From positions 186,001-250,000 of the forward strand of contig NZ_JACORU010000008.1 of assembly GCF_014297445.1 (NCBI RefSeq): a DNA stretch of 64,000 nucleotides. Reading direction: 5' to 3'. Shown piece after piece: positions 43,841 to 52,740 of this stretch. A program made the position numbers and the translations under genes. This stretch comes from Ramlibacter albus (GTDB taxonomy: Bacteria > Pseudomonadota > Gammaproteobacteria > Burkholderiales > Burkholderiaceae_C). The notes beneath the pieces are model-generated. The model saw nothing but the letters and a program-made list of their open reading frames with translations. It did no database searches and was not told where the DNA came from. How positions within the stretch are numbered: position 1 is the first letter of the stretch; every line of letters begins with the position of its first letter.

Positions 43841-45337
43841 GTGTTGTGCTGTAATCCCGGGCAAAAGAGTCCCGGTTCAGTACACGTGCCCTCTTCGACG
43901 CTCGGCAACGATCTTGCCAACGCCCGCCTCGCGGGCCTGCTCGACTCCGCGATGGACGCCATCATCACGGTCGACGAGTCGCAGAAGATCGTCCTTTACA
44001 ACCGCGCCGCGGAAAAGATCTTCGGCTGGAAGGCCGACGAGATGCGCGGCCAGCCGCTGGACCGCCTGATCCCCGAGCGCTACCAGGCCGCCCACGGCGG
44101 CCACGTGAAGCGCTTCGGCGAAACCGGCGTCACCTCGCGGCGCATGAGCGGCAGCAGCATCGTCTACGGCAAGCGCGCCAACGGCGAGGAGTTCCCGGTC
44201 GACGCCTCGATCTCCCAGCTGGAAACCCCCGAGGGCAAGCTCTTCACCGTCATCCTGCGCGACGTCACCGACCGCATGCAGAGCGAAGAGGAGCAGATGC
44301 GCCTGGCGCAGCGCCTGGGCGGGCTGCTCGACTCCGCCATGGACGGCATCATCTCGGTGGACGAGCAGCAGCGCGTCATCCTCTACAACCGCGCGGCCGA
44401 GAAGATCTTCGGCTGGAACGCCGCCGCCGTGCTGGGCCAGCCGCTGGAGCGGCTGATGCCGCGCCGGTATCGCGGCGAGCATTCCGACCACGTGCGCACT
44501 TTCGGCCGCACCGGGGTCACCTCGCGCCGCATGGGCGACCGCACGAACATCGTGTACGGGTTGCGCGCGAACGGCGAGGAATTCCCGATGGAAGCGTCGA
44601 TCTCGCAGCTGGAGACCGCGCAGGGCAAGGTCTACACGGTGATCATGCGCGACGTCACCGAGCGCGTGCGCGCCGAGCGCGAGCTGGCCACCTTCGCGGC
44701 GGAGTCGGCGGGCGTGCGCGAGCAGGAGAAGAGCCGCATCGCGCGCGAGCTGCACGACGAGCTCGCGCAGTCGCTCACGGCGCTGAAGATGGACACCATC
44801 TTCCTGCAGGGCAACATCGCGACCAACCCCGCTGGCGCGCAAGCCAAGCTCGACGACATGCTGCGCATGCTCGATACCGCTGTGGCGTCCACGCGCCGCA
44901 TTGCCGCCGACCTTCGCCCGCTGGTGCTCGACGACCTGGGGCTCGTGCCCGCCATCGAGTGGGCGGTGCAGAACTTCACGCAGCGCAGCGGGATCAAATG
45001 CGTGCTGGACCTCGACGAGGACCTGGAGCTGGAAGAACCCTACGCCACGGCGGCGTTCCGGATCGTGCAGGAGTCGCTGCAGAACGCCGCCAAGCATTCG
45101 AAGGCCACCAAGGTGCGCGTGCGCGTTTCCACCGAACCCGAAGCCATCCTGCTGCGCATCGAGGACAACGGCGTGGGCTTCGCGCCCGATGCGCCGCGCA
45201 AGGCGCATTCGCTGGGCATTGCGGGCCTGCGCGAGCGTGCCTACCTGCTGCGCGGCAAGGTCGCCATCCACAGCGCGCCGGGGCAGGGCACGACCGTCGA
45301 GGCGCGCATCCCCGTCGAGAAAAAGGAAGCCGCATGA
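43841..45337 (+). CDS. cytoplasmic NarL-type sensor histidine kinase with two near-duplicate PAS domains
   Basis: A 498-residue kinase. PAS1 is at about residues 30-145 and PAS2 about 155-270. Both share LLDSAMD, VLYNRAAEKIFGW, GVTSRR, RANGEEFP and ASISQLET. A HisKA_3 dimerisation domain has the phospho-His in ARELHDELAQS (His305), and a HATPase has NAAKHSKATKV, ED-NGVGF and a late glycine loop. No membrane segment. The start is uncertain: GTG 43841 abuts a GGGAGG, and GTG 43886 is the alternative. It overlaps the next regulator by 4 bases (ATGA). Confidence 0.9.
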   Translation: MLCCNPGQKSPGSVHVPSSTLGNDLANARLAGLLDSAMDAIITVDESQKIVLYNRAAEKIFGWKADEMRGQPLDRLIPERYQAAHGGHVKRFGETGVTSRRMSGSSIVYGKRANGEEFPVDASISQLETPEGKLFTVILRDVTDRMQSEEEQMRLAQRLGGLLDSAMDGIISVDEQQRVILYNRAAEKIFGWNAAAVLGQPLERLMPRRYRGEHSDHVRTFGRTGVTSRRMGDRTNIVYGLRANGEEFPMEASISQLETAQGKVYTVIMRDVTERVRAERELATFAAESAGVREQEKSRIARELHDELAQSLTALKMDTIFLQGNIATNPAGAQAKLDDMLRMLDTAVASTRRIAADLRPLVLDDLGLVPAIEWAVQNFTQRSGIKCVLDLDEDLELEEPYATAAFRIVQESLQNAAKHSKATKVRVRVSTEPEAILLRIEDNGVGFAPDAPRKAHSLGIAGLRERAYLLRGKVAIHSAPGQGTTVEARIPVEKKEAA

Positions 45338-45972
45338 TCCGCGTCGTGCTCGCCGACGACCACGCGATCGTGCGCGAGGGCCTCAAGCGCATCGTGGGCG
45401 ACGTCGAAGGCATGTCCGTCGTGGGCGAAGCCGCCGACGGCACCGAGGTGATCAAGCGGGTGCGCGAGCTGGAATTCGACGTGCTCGTGCTCGACCTGTC
45501 GATGCCGGGGCGCAGCGGCATGGAGCTGATCAAGCAGGTGAAGGCCGAAAAGCCCAAGCTGCGCATCCTCGTGCTCAGCATGCACCAGGAGACGCAGTAC
45601 GCGATGCGCGCCATCAAGTCGGGCGCGAGCGGCTACCTCACCAAGGAAAGCGCGCCGGGCCAGCTGGAGCAGGCCATCCGCAAGATCGCGGGCGGCGGTG
45701 CGTACATCAGCGCCGAGGTGGCCGAGCAGCTGGCGCTGGGCGCGATGCCCGGCGGCGGGGACGACGCGCCGCACGAGTCGCTCTCCGACCGCGAGTTCCA
45801 GGTGTTCAAGCTGCTGGTGGACGGCGTGTCGGTGAGCGACATCGCCGGCCAGCTCAACCTTTCCGTCAAGACCGTCAGCACGCACAAGGCCAACCTGCTG
45901 CAGAAACTGGGGCTCTCCAACCAGACCGAGCTGGTACGCTACGCCATGAAACACGGCCTGGCGGACACATGA
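45334..45972 (+). CDS. NarL/FixJ-family response regulator
   Basis: A 212-residue regulator: receiver domain (1-120) with ADDHAIVREG, phosphoacceptor Asp54 in LVLDLSMPG and Lys in YLTKESAP; then a LuxR-type HTH (about 145-208) with LSDREFQVFKLLVDG and NLSVKTVSTHKANLLQKLGL. Translation is coupled to the kinase (ATGA overlap), so they form one two-component system. Its stop also overlaps the next ATG by 4 bases, linking the amidohydrolase. Confidence 0.94.
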   Translation: MIRVVLADDHAIVREGLKRIVGDVEGMSVVGEAADGTEVIKRVRELEFDVLVLDLSMPGRSGMELIKQVKAEKPKLRILVLSMHQETQYAMRAIKSGASGYLTKESAPGQLEQAIRKIAGGGAYISAEVAEQLALGAMPGGGDDAPHESLSDREFQVFKLLVDGVSVSDIAGQLNLSVKTVSTHKANLLQKLGLSNQTELVRYAMKHGLADT

Positions 45973-47159
45973 CGCAGTTACCCCCCGACGTCTCGCCCTA
46001 CATCGGCAAGCTGCTGCAGGTGCGGCGCGAACTGCATGCCGACCCCGAGCTGCGCTTCGAGGAGAAGCGCACGTCCGACCGCGTGGCCGCGTGGCTGCAG
46101 GCACTGGGCCTGCCCGTGCATCGCGGCATGGGCGGCACCGGCGTGGTTGCCACGCTGCGCGGCAAGGGCCGCGATGCCGACGACCCGGCCCGTGCGCTCG
46201 CGCTGCGCGCCGACATGGACGCGCTGCCGGTGCAGGAGCTCAACCAGTTCGCGCATGCGAGCGCGACGCCCGGCCGCATGCACGCGTGCGGGCATGACGG
46301 CCACATGGCGATGCTGCTCGGTGGTGCCACCTTGCTTGCGAAGAACCCCGATTTCAACGGCACCGTGCACTTCGTTTTCCAGCCCGGCGAAGAGGGCGGC
46401 GCCGGCGCGCGCAAGATGATCGAGGACGGCCTCTTCGACCGCTTCCCGGCGCGCGCGGCCTTCGCGCTGCACAACTGGCCCGCATTGCCGGCCGGCGAGA
46501 TGGGCGTGCGCATCGGCCCGATCATGGCGTCGGCCAACCGCTTCGAGATCCGCGTGACCGGCCGCGGCGGCCACGCCGCGCAGCCGCACACCACCGTGGA
46601 CCCGATTCCCGTCGCCTGCGCGATCGTCGGCCAGCTGCAGTCGCTGGTGTCACGCACGGTGGACCCGCTCGACAGCGCCGTGCTCACCGTCGGCAGGATC
46701 GACGGCGGCACGGTGGAAAACATCATCCCCAACCAGGCCGTCATCTACGGCACCACGCGCACGCTGCGCACGGACACGCACAACGCGCTGATCGAGGGCA
46801 TGGAGCGGATCAGCACGCACGTGGCGCAGGCGCATCGCGCGACGGCGGAGTTCATCCTCAAGCCCGGTTACCCGGCGACGGTGAACCACGCGGCCGAGAC
46901 GACGTTCATGGCGAAGGTGATGCGCGAAGTGGCGGGCGAGGGCGCGGTGCACGACGACGTGCTGCCGGCGATGACGTCCGAGGACTTCGCCTTCATGCTC
47001 GAGCGCGTGCCGGGCGCCTATGGCTTCATCGGGAACGGCACGCCCGGCAAGCCGCCTGTGAACCTGCACAACGCGGCCTACGACTTCAACGACGACATCC
47101 TCGGGCTGGGCGCCACCTTCTGGGACCGGCTCGCGCGCCGGTGGTTCGAGAGCGCCTGA
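45969..47159 (+). CDS. M20 family amidohydrolase (hippurate/IAA-amino-acid hydrolase type)
   Basis: A 396-residue M20D enzyme. Metal ligands lie in MHACGHDGHMAMLLG, FQPGEEGGAGARKM and ALHNWPALPAGEMG; the dimer domain carries GRGGHAAQPHTTVDP, and the C-terminal ligand is in VNLHNAAYDFND. It hydrolyses N-acyl amino acids to acid plus amino acid in characterised relatives. It has no signal peptide. It is coupled to the response regulator by an ATGA overlap, so the enzyme is expressed together with the two-component system, an uncommon combination. Confidence 0.92.
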   Translation: MTQLPPDVSPYIGKLLQVRRELHADPELRFEEKRTSDRVAAWLQALGLPVHRGMGGTGVVATLRGKGRDADDPARALALRADMDALPVQELNQFAHASATPGRMHACGHDGHMAMLLGGATLLAKNPDFNGTVHFVFQPGEEGGAGARKMIEDGLFDRFPARAAFALHNWPALPAGEMGVRIGPIMASANRFEIRVTGRGGHAAQPHTTVDPIPVACAIVGQLQSLVSRTVDPLDSAVLTVGRIDGGTVENIIPNQAVIYGTTRTLRTDTHNALIEGMERISTHVAQAHRATAEFILKPGYPATVNHAAETTFMAKVMREVAGEGAVHDDVLPAMTSEDFAFMLERVPGAYGFIGNGTPGKPPVNLHNAAYDFNDDILGLGATFWDRLARRWFESA

Positions 47160-48077
47160 CTAGGTGCCCAGCTCGATGGTGAAGGTGGTGCCGTCCGCGG
47201 CACTCGAAGCCGCCTCCACGCGCCCGCCGTGCGCGCGCGCGATCTCCCGCACGATGTACAGGCCGAGCCCCAGCCCCTGCTGGTCCGACTCGGGCCCGCG
47301 CACCATCGGTTCGAAGAGGTAAGGCAGCGCATCCGGCGCGATCGGCTCGCCGCCGTTGTGCACCGTGACGCGGAAGCTGCCCGCCAGCACCTCGCTCGAC
47401 ACCGTGATCGGCACCGTGGGGTCGCCGTAGTTGGCTGCATTGCGCACCAGGTTGCCGATCGCCTGCACCACGCGCTCCGGGTCGGCGTCCCATTCGCCCA
47501 CACCGTTTCGCTCGTGCTTCAACGTGTGTTCGCCGAACGCCGACGCCCAGTCCGACACGGCTTCCGCGACCACTTCGTGCAGGTCCACCCGCGTCTTGCG
47601 CATGCGCAGGCCGTGGCCCAGCCGCGCCTGCGTCACGTCGAGCAGGTCCGCCAGCAGCCGCTCGGCGCGCAGCGTGCCGCGCTCGATGCGCCTGAGCGCG
47701 TCGCGCTGCGCGTCGGCCAGCGGCATCATGCCGAGCACCGCCGCGCTCATGCGGATGGTGCCCAGCGGGTTGCGCAGGTCATGGCTGACGATGCCCATCA
47801 TCTGCTCGGCGAACACGGCGCGCTCCTCCGCCTGCCGGCGCGCGGCGGCCAGCTGGCGCTGGTCCTCCTCGTGCTGCGCGAGCAGCTGCTCGGCGCGCTG
47901 GCGCTGCACGAGCAGCTCGCTCTCGTACTTGTGGCGGTCCTCGGCCACGAAGACGGCCACGTGCACGAGCAGCCGGTCGCCTTTCGCGGGTCTCAGGCCC
48001 TTCTCGTCCGCGACGAGCAGGCCGCAGGGCGCCAGCTCGTAGAGCCTCTCGGGGCCGGGCGGGCCGCCTTGCGCCAT
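47160..48077 (-). CDS. histidine kinase with eroded PAS domain
   Basis: A 305-residue kinase. Residues 10-27 (RLYELAPCGLLVADEKG) are the start of a PAS domain; the next residues (about 32 onward, KGDRLLVHVAVFVAEDRHKYESELL) match only its last strand, so about 80-90 residues of PAS core appear deleted in frame. The rest is normal: HisKA with VSHDLRNPLGT (His99), HATPase with NLVRNAANYG and GLGLGLYIVREI. It starts 4 bases after the stop of the broken RsbQ-like gene. The kinase part may still work, but ligand sensing is probably lost. Confidence 0.78.
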   Translation of the reverse strand: MAQGGPPGPERLYELAPCGLLVADEKGLRPAKGDRLLVHVAVFVAEDRHKYESELLVQRQRAEQLLAQHEEDQRQLAAARRQAEERAVFAEQMMGIVSHDLRNPLGTIRMSAAVLGMMPLADAQRDALRRIERGTLRAERLLADLLDVTQARLGHGLRMRKTRVDLHEVVAEAVSDWASAFGEHTLKHERNGVGEWDADPERVVQAIGNLVRNAANYGDPTVPITVSSEVLAGSFRVTVHNGGEPIAPDALPYLFEPMVRGPESDQQGLGLGLYIVREIARAHGGRVEAASSAADGTTFTIELGT

Positions 48078-48080
48078 GGT

Positions 48081-48480
48081 TCAGGGCGCTGCCAGGAAGC
48101 TTCCATGGCATCGACGCTCGCGCACGGGGCGCTCAGGTGCGGGCAGTGGCCGACGTTCTCGATGATGGAGAGCGTGGCGTTCGGGATGTGCCGCTGCATG
48201 TACTCGCCCACCGGAGATGGCCGGCTCGCCGCCGTCCTCGCGCAGCACCTCGCACATGTCGCGTGCGTGGCCGTGCAGCGTCGCGTACTTGCGCCGGTCG
48301 TAGGCCGAAAGTTGCGAACCGCCCATGCCGACCAGGTCGAGCAGGATGACGCGGTAGCGCGTGGCGAAGTGCGGCGCGAGCAGCCGCCACATGTTCTGGT
48401 CGCAGCCGAACCCGTGCACGAAGAGCATGGGGCGGCCCCGAGCCGAGGGTGTGGACGTTGTGGCGGGTGAAAGCGGGCAT
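48081..48480 (-). pseudogene. RsbQ-like alpha/beta hydrolase, degraded
   Basis: Pieces of one hydrolase lie in different frames. MPAFTRHNVHTLGSG (from 48480) is followed after a shift by MLFVHGFGCDQNMWRLLAPHF and YRVILLDLVGMGGSQ. Then about 130 residues, including the nucleophile elbow, are missing. The end GEYMQRHIPNATLSIIENVGHCPHLSAP and SFLAAP, in two further frames, carries the catalytic His. So there are at least three frame changes and one large deletion. RsbQ-type hydrolases pair with a PAS-domain partner, and here the neighbouring kinase has also lost its PAS core. Confidence 0.75.
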
Positions 48481-48512
48481 CTGCCGGGAGGCTAGCACTA
48501 GCGCGAGCCCAT

Positions 48513-48566
48513 GTCGGCCGGCTCCTACACCCTGGAGCGCACAGCGATCAGGGCCTGCCTCCTACA
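48513..48566. repeat. GTAGGAG-type REP-like element
   Basis: On the minus strand TGTAGGAGCCGGCCGAC (48513-48529) and a second head TGTAGGAGGC (48557-48566) lie in the 126-base gap. The 17-base unit recurs exactly at 61954-61970 in the opposite orientation. A GTAG head followed by a GC palindrome is the layout of bacterial REP sequences. Confidence 0.55.
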
Positions 48567-48624
48567 GCCGCGCCGGTGCCCCAGCCATAAAGTCCTGCGC
48601 AAAGGAACCTTGGAGCCGCACGAC

Positions 48625-48900
48625 ATGAACTTCGAAGAAATCGTCCAGATCTTCAACCGCGCCAAGTCGCTCGTTCGCAACGCAGCCACGCGCGGCATGC
48701 GCGTTGCCGTGATGACGGATGCCAACGCCGAACCGATGGTGGTGGGCGCCGGCACCGCGCAGCAGGTGCAGCGTTTCTCGGGCCTGATGCAGGAATGCGG
48801 CTTCCAGCCCGTGGAGCTGACCAGCCGCGGCGAATTCAGCGCGTACGACGTGCTGTTCGTGCCGGCCGGCAAGGTTTCGAGCGTTCTCGCGCGCCTGTAG
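48625..48900 (+). CDS. small protein of unknown function
   Basis: A 91-residue protein beginning MNFEEIVQIFNRAKSLVRNA and ending VPAGKVSSVLARL. It looks like a mixed alpha/beta fold (GMRVAVMTDANAEPMVVGAG) with no membrane segment or known motif. The ATG at 48625 has AAAGGAACC 14 bases upstream; the longer frame start at 48511 lies in the REP-like element. It converges on fnr with 24 bases between. Not recognised. Confidence 0.55.
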   Translation: MNFEEIVQIFNRAKSLVRNAATRGMRVAVMTDANAEPMVVGAGTAQQVQRFSGLMQECGFQPVELTSRGEFSAYDVLFVPAGKVSSVLARL

Positions 48901-48924
48901 ACCGAACCGGCGCCGGCCGGGCTG

Positions 48925-49710
48925 TTACTGCACCCGCGCCTCGACGGCGTACGACAGCCGTTCGAGGTCGACGATGCGCACGTGCTTCTTGTCCACTTCC
49001 AGGATGCCCTGCTGCTGGAACAGCGAAAAGGTGCGGCTGACGGTCTCGAGCTTCATGCCCAGGTAGCTGCCGATCTCGGCACGCGACATGCGCAGGTGGA
49101 ATTCGCTGGCCGAGTAGCCGCGCGCCTTCATCCGCTGCGACAGGTTCAGCAGGAAGGCGGCCAGGCGCTCTTCGGCGTTCATGGACCCCAGCAACATCAT
49201 CAGGCTGTGTTCGCGCACGATCTCGCGGCTCATGAGGCGGCCCACGATGTGCTGCAGGTTGGGGTTGTGCGCGGCCAGGTCGGTCAGGTGCGCATACGGG
49301 ATGGCGCAGACTTCCGCGTCCTCCAGTGCCTCGGACACGCTCGCGTGCCGGCCGCTCGCAAGCCCGTCCATGCCCATCAGCTCGCCGGCCATGTGGAAGC
49401 CGGTCACCTGCTGGCGGCCGTCGCGCAGCGTCAGGCTGGTCTTGAAGGTGCCGCTGCGCACGGCATAGATGAACTGGAACTTGTCGCCTTCGTGAAAGAG
49501 CGGTTGCCCCAGCTTCACTTTCCGGCGGCCGAACATCAGGCCGTCGAGGCGCTGCACCTCGTTGCCGGCCAGGCCACAGGGCAGGCACAGGTCCTTGAGG
49601 TGGCAGGTCGAGCACAGCGTCGTGATCGTCGGCACGTCGGACGTGTACGTCGTGGTGCGGGCGCGCGGGACGACGCGGATCGGGGCTTCGAGTGTGGCTG
49701 CTGCTTGCAT
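48925..49710 (-). CDS. fnr: FNR-type oxygen-sensing transcriptional regulator
   Basis: A 261-residue Crp/Fnr protein. The cluster ligands CSTCHLKDLC (Cys33, Cys36, Cys42) plus Cys135 in AEVCAIPY match the E. coli FNR set C-x2-C-x5-C and Cys122, so it should carry an O2-labile 4Fe-4S cluster. The HTH has GSYLGMKLETVSRTFSLFQQQG with the E-x2-SR DNA contacts that read TTGAT. It activates genes at low oxygen; the boxes at 19538, 20465, 22888 and 41791 are likely targets. ATG 49710 has a GAGAGAGG site; an in-frame ATG at 49737 lacks one. It follows a receiver gene by 26 bases. Confidence 0.95.
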   Translation of the reverse strand: MQAAATLEAPIRVVPRARTTTYTSDVPTITTLCSTCHLKDLCLPCGLAGNEVQRLDGLMFGRRKVKLGQPLFHEGDKFQFIYAVRSGTFKTSLTLRDGRQQVTGFHMAGELMGMDGLASGRHASVSEALEDAEVCAIPYAHLTDLAAHNPNLQHIVGRLMSREIVREHSLMMLLGSMNAEERLAAFLLNLSQRMKARGYSASEFHLRMSRAEIGSYLGMKLETVSRTFSLFQQQGILEVDKKHVRIVDLERLSYAVEARVQ

Positions 49711-49736
49711 GGATGAACCTCTCTCCGGGTATTTCA

Positions 49737-50132
49737 TTAATGGACCGCGCGGCCGCCGGCGGCCACCACGGCCTGGGCGAGCTGGCCGAATTCGGTGCTC
49801 TTGTCGAGGAAACGGTTGGCACCCTCGCCGAGGTAGCGCTTGCGGTAGGCGGGGCCCGAGTTGTTGCTGAAGACCACGAAGGCCACTTCGGGGGCCTTCT
49901 CCTTCACGGCCTTCAGCACCTGCAGGCCCGAGCCGCCTTCGAGCTGGACGTCCAGCACGACCACGTCGGGGTTGGTGCCCAGGATGCCGCTGATGCAGTC
50001 GTCGGGCGTCTCGGCGTAGCCGATCACGTCGATCTTGTTGGCAACGAGGATGTCGGCCACACGGCGCCGGATCTCGCCGGAGTCGTCTGCGAGGAAGACT
50101 CTCACGGGAGGGGTGGCGATTGCTTGTTCCAT
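49737..50132 (-). CDS. single-domain response regulator upstream of fnr
   Basis: A 131-residue receiver: RVFLADDSGEIRRRV, phosphoacceptor Asp61 in VVVLDVQLEGGSG, FSNNSG as the Thr/Ser site, and Lys in FLDKSTEF. No output domain. Translation from ATG 50132 is preferred; the longer frame start at 50222 is Arg-rich and non-homologous. It sits 26 bases upstream of fnr on the same strand, so it is co-transcribed. It might pass signals from the hybrid kinase encoded just upstream (50254-52284). Confidence 0.9.
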   Translation of the reverse strand: MEQAIATPPVRVFLADDSGEIRRRVADILVANKIDVIGYAETPDDCISGILGTNPDVVVLDVQLEGGSGLQVLKAVKEKAPEVAFVVFSNNSGPAYRKRYLGEGANRFLDKSTEFGQLAQAVVAAGGRAVH

Positions 50133-50253
50133 GGGCTGAACTTTGCCCGCCGCAAGCTTTTCGCAACATCGGTGGCGGCTGAAACGGCGGCTCGGAGGAG
50201 TCCGAATCGCCGCTGCCGCCATTCCTAGGCCGCCTAGGAAAATTCCTAGGGCC

Positions 50254-52284
50254 TCAAAGCGATTCGAGCTTGGCCGGGTCCAGCGGCTTGGTCCAGTGGT
50301 CGTCGAAGCCCGCCTCGGCGGCCATGCGCTTGTCTTCCTTCTGGCCCCAGCCGGTCAGCGCAACGAGGCGCACGTCCGCGCCGTCGCCCTTGCTGCGGAT
50401 GCGCCGCGCGACTTCGTAGCCGTCGATGTCCGGCAGGCCGATGTCCAGCAGCACCACGTCGGGCCCGAATTCCTCGTAGGCCTCCAGCGCCGACGCACCG
50501 TCGTGCGCGGTTCGCGGCTCGTGGTTGAGGAAACCGAGCAGCTGCGCGAGCGTCTCGGCCGCGTCGACGTTGTCGTCGACGACCAGCACTTTCTTGGCGG
50601 GCGCTGTGGCGGCGCCACCCTCAACCGGCGCGGCCTGCGTTGCCGCCTCTTCGGACAGCGGCAGCGACACCACGAACCGCGTGCCCGTGCCCGCCCCGCC
50701 GCTTTCCGCGGAAACGCGGCCGCCATGCATCTCCGCGAGCGACTTCACGAGGAAGAGGCCGATGCCCAGGCCGTGCTGGTCGCCGTTTCGCGCCGGCGCG
50801 GCACCCGCGCCCTGCGTGAACAGCTCGAACATCCGCGGCAGCAATTCGGGCGGGATGCCGGGGCCCGTATCCGATACCTCGATCTCCACATGCGACTCGT
50901 GCAGCGTCATCGCAAGCACGATGCGGCCGGGCTCCGGGGTGTACTTGGCGGCGTTGTTCAGGAGGTTGGCGACCACCTGCGCCAGCCGCACCGGGTCCCC
51001 GCGAACCGGCACCGGTGCGCCGGGCAGTTCCACCGCAAGCGTGTGGTGGCACCGGTCGATGAGCGGCTGCGAGCTCTCGACCGCGGCGCGCACGACGTCG
51101 CGCAGGTCCACCAGCTCGCGGCGCAGCTCGAACTTGCCCGAGTTGATGCGCGCCACGTCGAGCAGGTCGTCGACCAGCCGAGTGAGGTGCGCCGTCTGCC
51201 GCCGCATCACGCCGAGGGCCTGCGGCAGCATGCGGGCGGGGTCGGCCGCGCGCTCGAGCAGGGCGATGCTGTTGACGATGGGCGCGAGCGGGTTGCGCAG
51301 CTCGTGGGCAAGCGTGGCGAGGAAGGTGTCCTTCGCCGCATCGGAGCGCCGCAGCGCCTCCACCAGCTCCGCGTTCTCGATGGCCACGGCCGCGCGGGCC
51401 GCGAGGTCGGCGGCCCGCACCAGGTCCCGCTGCGAGAACACCCGGCGCGACTCCGAGGTGATGAACGTGATCGCGCCCAGCACCGTCCCGTGCGCAACCA
51501 CGGGCACGGCCATGTACGAGTGCAGGCCCAGCGCGAGGAGGTGCTCGCGGAACTCGGGGTCCTTCACGCCCGCCAGCATCTCCGGCGTGATCACGGGCAC
51601 GAGTTCCGGGCGGCCCGTGCGCACCACGTTCCAGACGCCGCCGGGGTCGCCCGGCTCGGGCGGGTAGCGCTCGTGCAGTTCGAGCGCGAGCCGAACCTTG
51701 CTCTCGTCCACGTGAGCCACTGCCACCCGCTTGAGCCGGTCGCCCTCGACCATGTCCACCGCGCACCAGTCGGCGAAGTTCGGCACCGCGAGCCTTGCGA
51801 TGCGCTGCATCGTGTGCGGGTAGTCGGTCAGCGCGGCCAGCTCGGTGCTCGCCTCGGCCAGGAACTTCAGGTCGTTCTCGTCCGCCTTGCGTTCGTCGAT
51901 GTCCACGCACACGCCCGTCATGAGTTCGGGCCCGCCGTCGTCGTCGCACAGTGTCGTGCCGGCCGCCTCGAGCCAGTGCCAGGAGCCGTCGGGCCACGCG
52001 ACGCGGTATTGCACGCTGTGGTCCGCGCAGGCCTTGACGGTCGCGCTCACGACCGACCGCACGCGCTCGCGGTCGTCCGGGTGCACCAGGTCGTAGTAGT
52101 CATCCGGCAGGCCGTCCTTCGGGTTGCGGCCGTGCAGCACGAACATCTCGCTGGACCACCACCGCCGGCCGGTGGGCACTTCCCATTCCCACGCCGCCAT
52201 CCCGCCGGCCTTCAGGGCGAGCTGAAGGCGCGTCTCGAGCCGACGTTTGTCGCGGTGGAACAGGCGCGCGAGGCGTTCGAGCAT
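50254..52284 (-). CDS. soluble hybrid histidine kinase, PAS-GAF-HisKA-HATPase-REC
   Basis: A 676-residue protein. PAS (about 15-135, with PAC end VCVDIDERKADENDL), GAF (about 140-305, with HSYMAVPVVAHGTVLGAITF), HisKA with TLAHELRNPLAP (His327), and HATPase with NLLNNAAKYTPEPG, DTGPGIPP and GLGIGLFLVKSLAEMHGG. A C-terminal receiver (about 562-676) has VLVVDDNVDAAETL and VVLLDIGLPDIDGYE. No membrane helices. The final receiver makes it a hybrid needing a phosphotransfer partner; the receiver protein next door is a candidate only by position. Confidence 0.94.
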   Translation of the reverse strand: MLERLARLFHRDKRRLETRLQLALKAGGMAAWEWEVPTGRRWWSSEMFVLHGRNPKDGLPDDYYDLVHPDDRERVRSVVSATVKACADHSVQYRVAWPDGSWHWLEAAGTTLCDDDGGPELMTGVCVDIDERKADENDLKFLAEASTELAALTDYPHTMQRIARLAVPNFADWCAVDMVEGDRLKRVAVAHVDESKVRLALELHERYPPEPGDPGGVWNVVRTGRPELVPVITPEMLAGVKDPEFREHLLALGLHSYMAVPVVAHGTVLGAITFITSESRRVFSQRDLVRAADLAARAAVAIENAELVEALRRSDAAKDTFLATLAHELRNPLAPIVNSIALLERAADPARMLPQALGVMRRQTAHLTRLVDDLLDVARINSGKFELRRELVDLRDVVRAAVESSQPLIDRCHHTLAVELPGAPVPVRGDPVRLAQVVANLLNNAAKYTPEPGRIVLAMTLHESHVEIEVSDTGPGIPPELLPRMFELFTQGAGAAPARNGDQHGLGIGLFLVKSLAEMHGGRVSAESGGAGTGTRFVVSLPLSEEAATQAAPVEGGAATAPAKKVLVVDDNVDAAETLAQLLGFLNHEPRTAHDGASALEAYEEFGPDVVLLDIGLPDIDGYEVARRIRSKGDGADVRLVALTGWGQKEDKRMAAEAGFDDHWTKPLDPAKLESL

Positions 52285-52439
52285 GGGGAATTGTCGGCAG
52301 CCTCAGCGGGCCGCCCTGTCCGGAAAGTTCGACAGTGCGCGGCGGCGGCGCCGTCTGTCCGCGCCCGTGTCAACGTCCTACGGCGCAACGGGCCGCCGCC
52401 GGATGTGTGCTGCATGCGCGCCTGCCTAGGATCGGAAGC

Positions 52440-52658
52440 GTGGAGCATCCGGCATCGATCAAGGCAGGCCAGGTAGTCGCACTGCACGGCAGCAGCGCGC
52501 TGCTGACTGTGCGCACGATCTCGGGCGACTATGCCTATTGCGAGTGGGAAGAGCAGGGCATCCTGCGGCAGGGCACGTTCCTGCTGTCCCAGCTGGACCG
52601 GGTTCCCGATGAGATTGCCGTGGCTCACCGCCTGCTTCCGCGGCAGCCGCGTGGCTGA
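52440..52658 (+). CDS. small DUF2158 (YodC)-like protein
   Basis: A 72-residue protein from GTG 52440 preceded by GGAAG. IKAGQVVALHGSSALLTVRT then DYAYCEWEEQG resembles the YodC/DUF2158 pattern, GD-V-LKSGGP-MTV followed by a C-W strand, a small SH3-like beta barrel. Function unknown. It lies between two divergently placed kinase genes. The open frame from 52335 is longer, but its N-terminal part is Arg-rich and looks non-coding. Confidence 0.55.
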   Translation: MEHPASIKAGQVVALHGSSALLTVRTISGDYAYCEWEEQGILRQGTFLLSQLDRVPDEIAVAHRLLPRQPRG

Positions 52659-52740
52659 GCCATTGCCGAACAGTGCAATAACACGCACATGTAGCCCATC
52701 CGTACACAACCCGCGCAACCCCCGCCTTTTTCACGGGTTC

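Noticed and set aside
49711-49737. Upstream ATG at 49737 for fnr
   Set aside because: It lacks a ribosome site and overlaps the stop of the receiver gene; ATG 49710 has GAGAGAGG at good distance.
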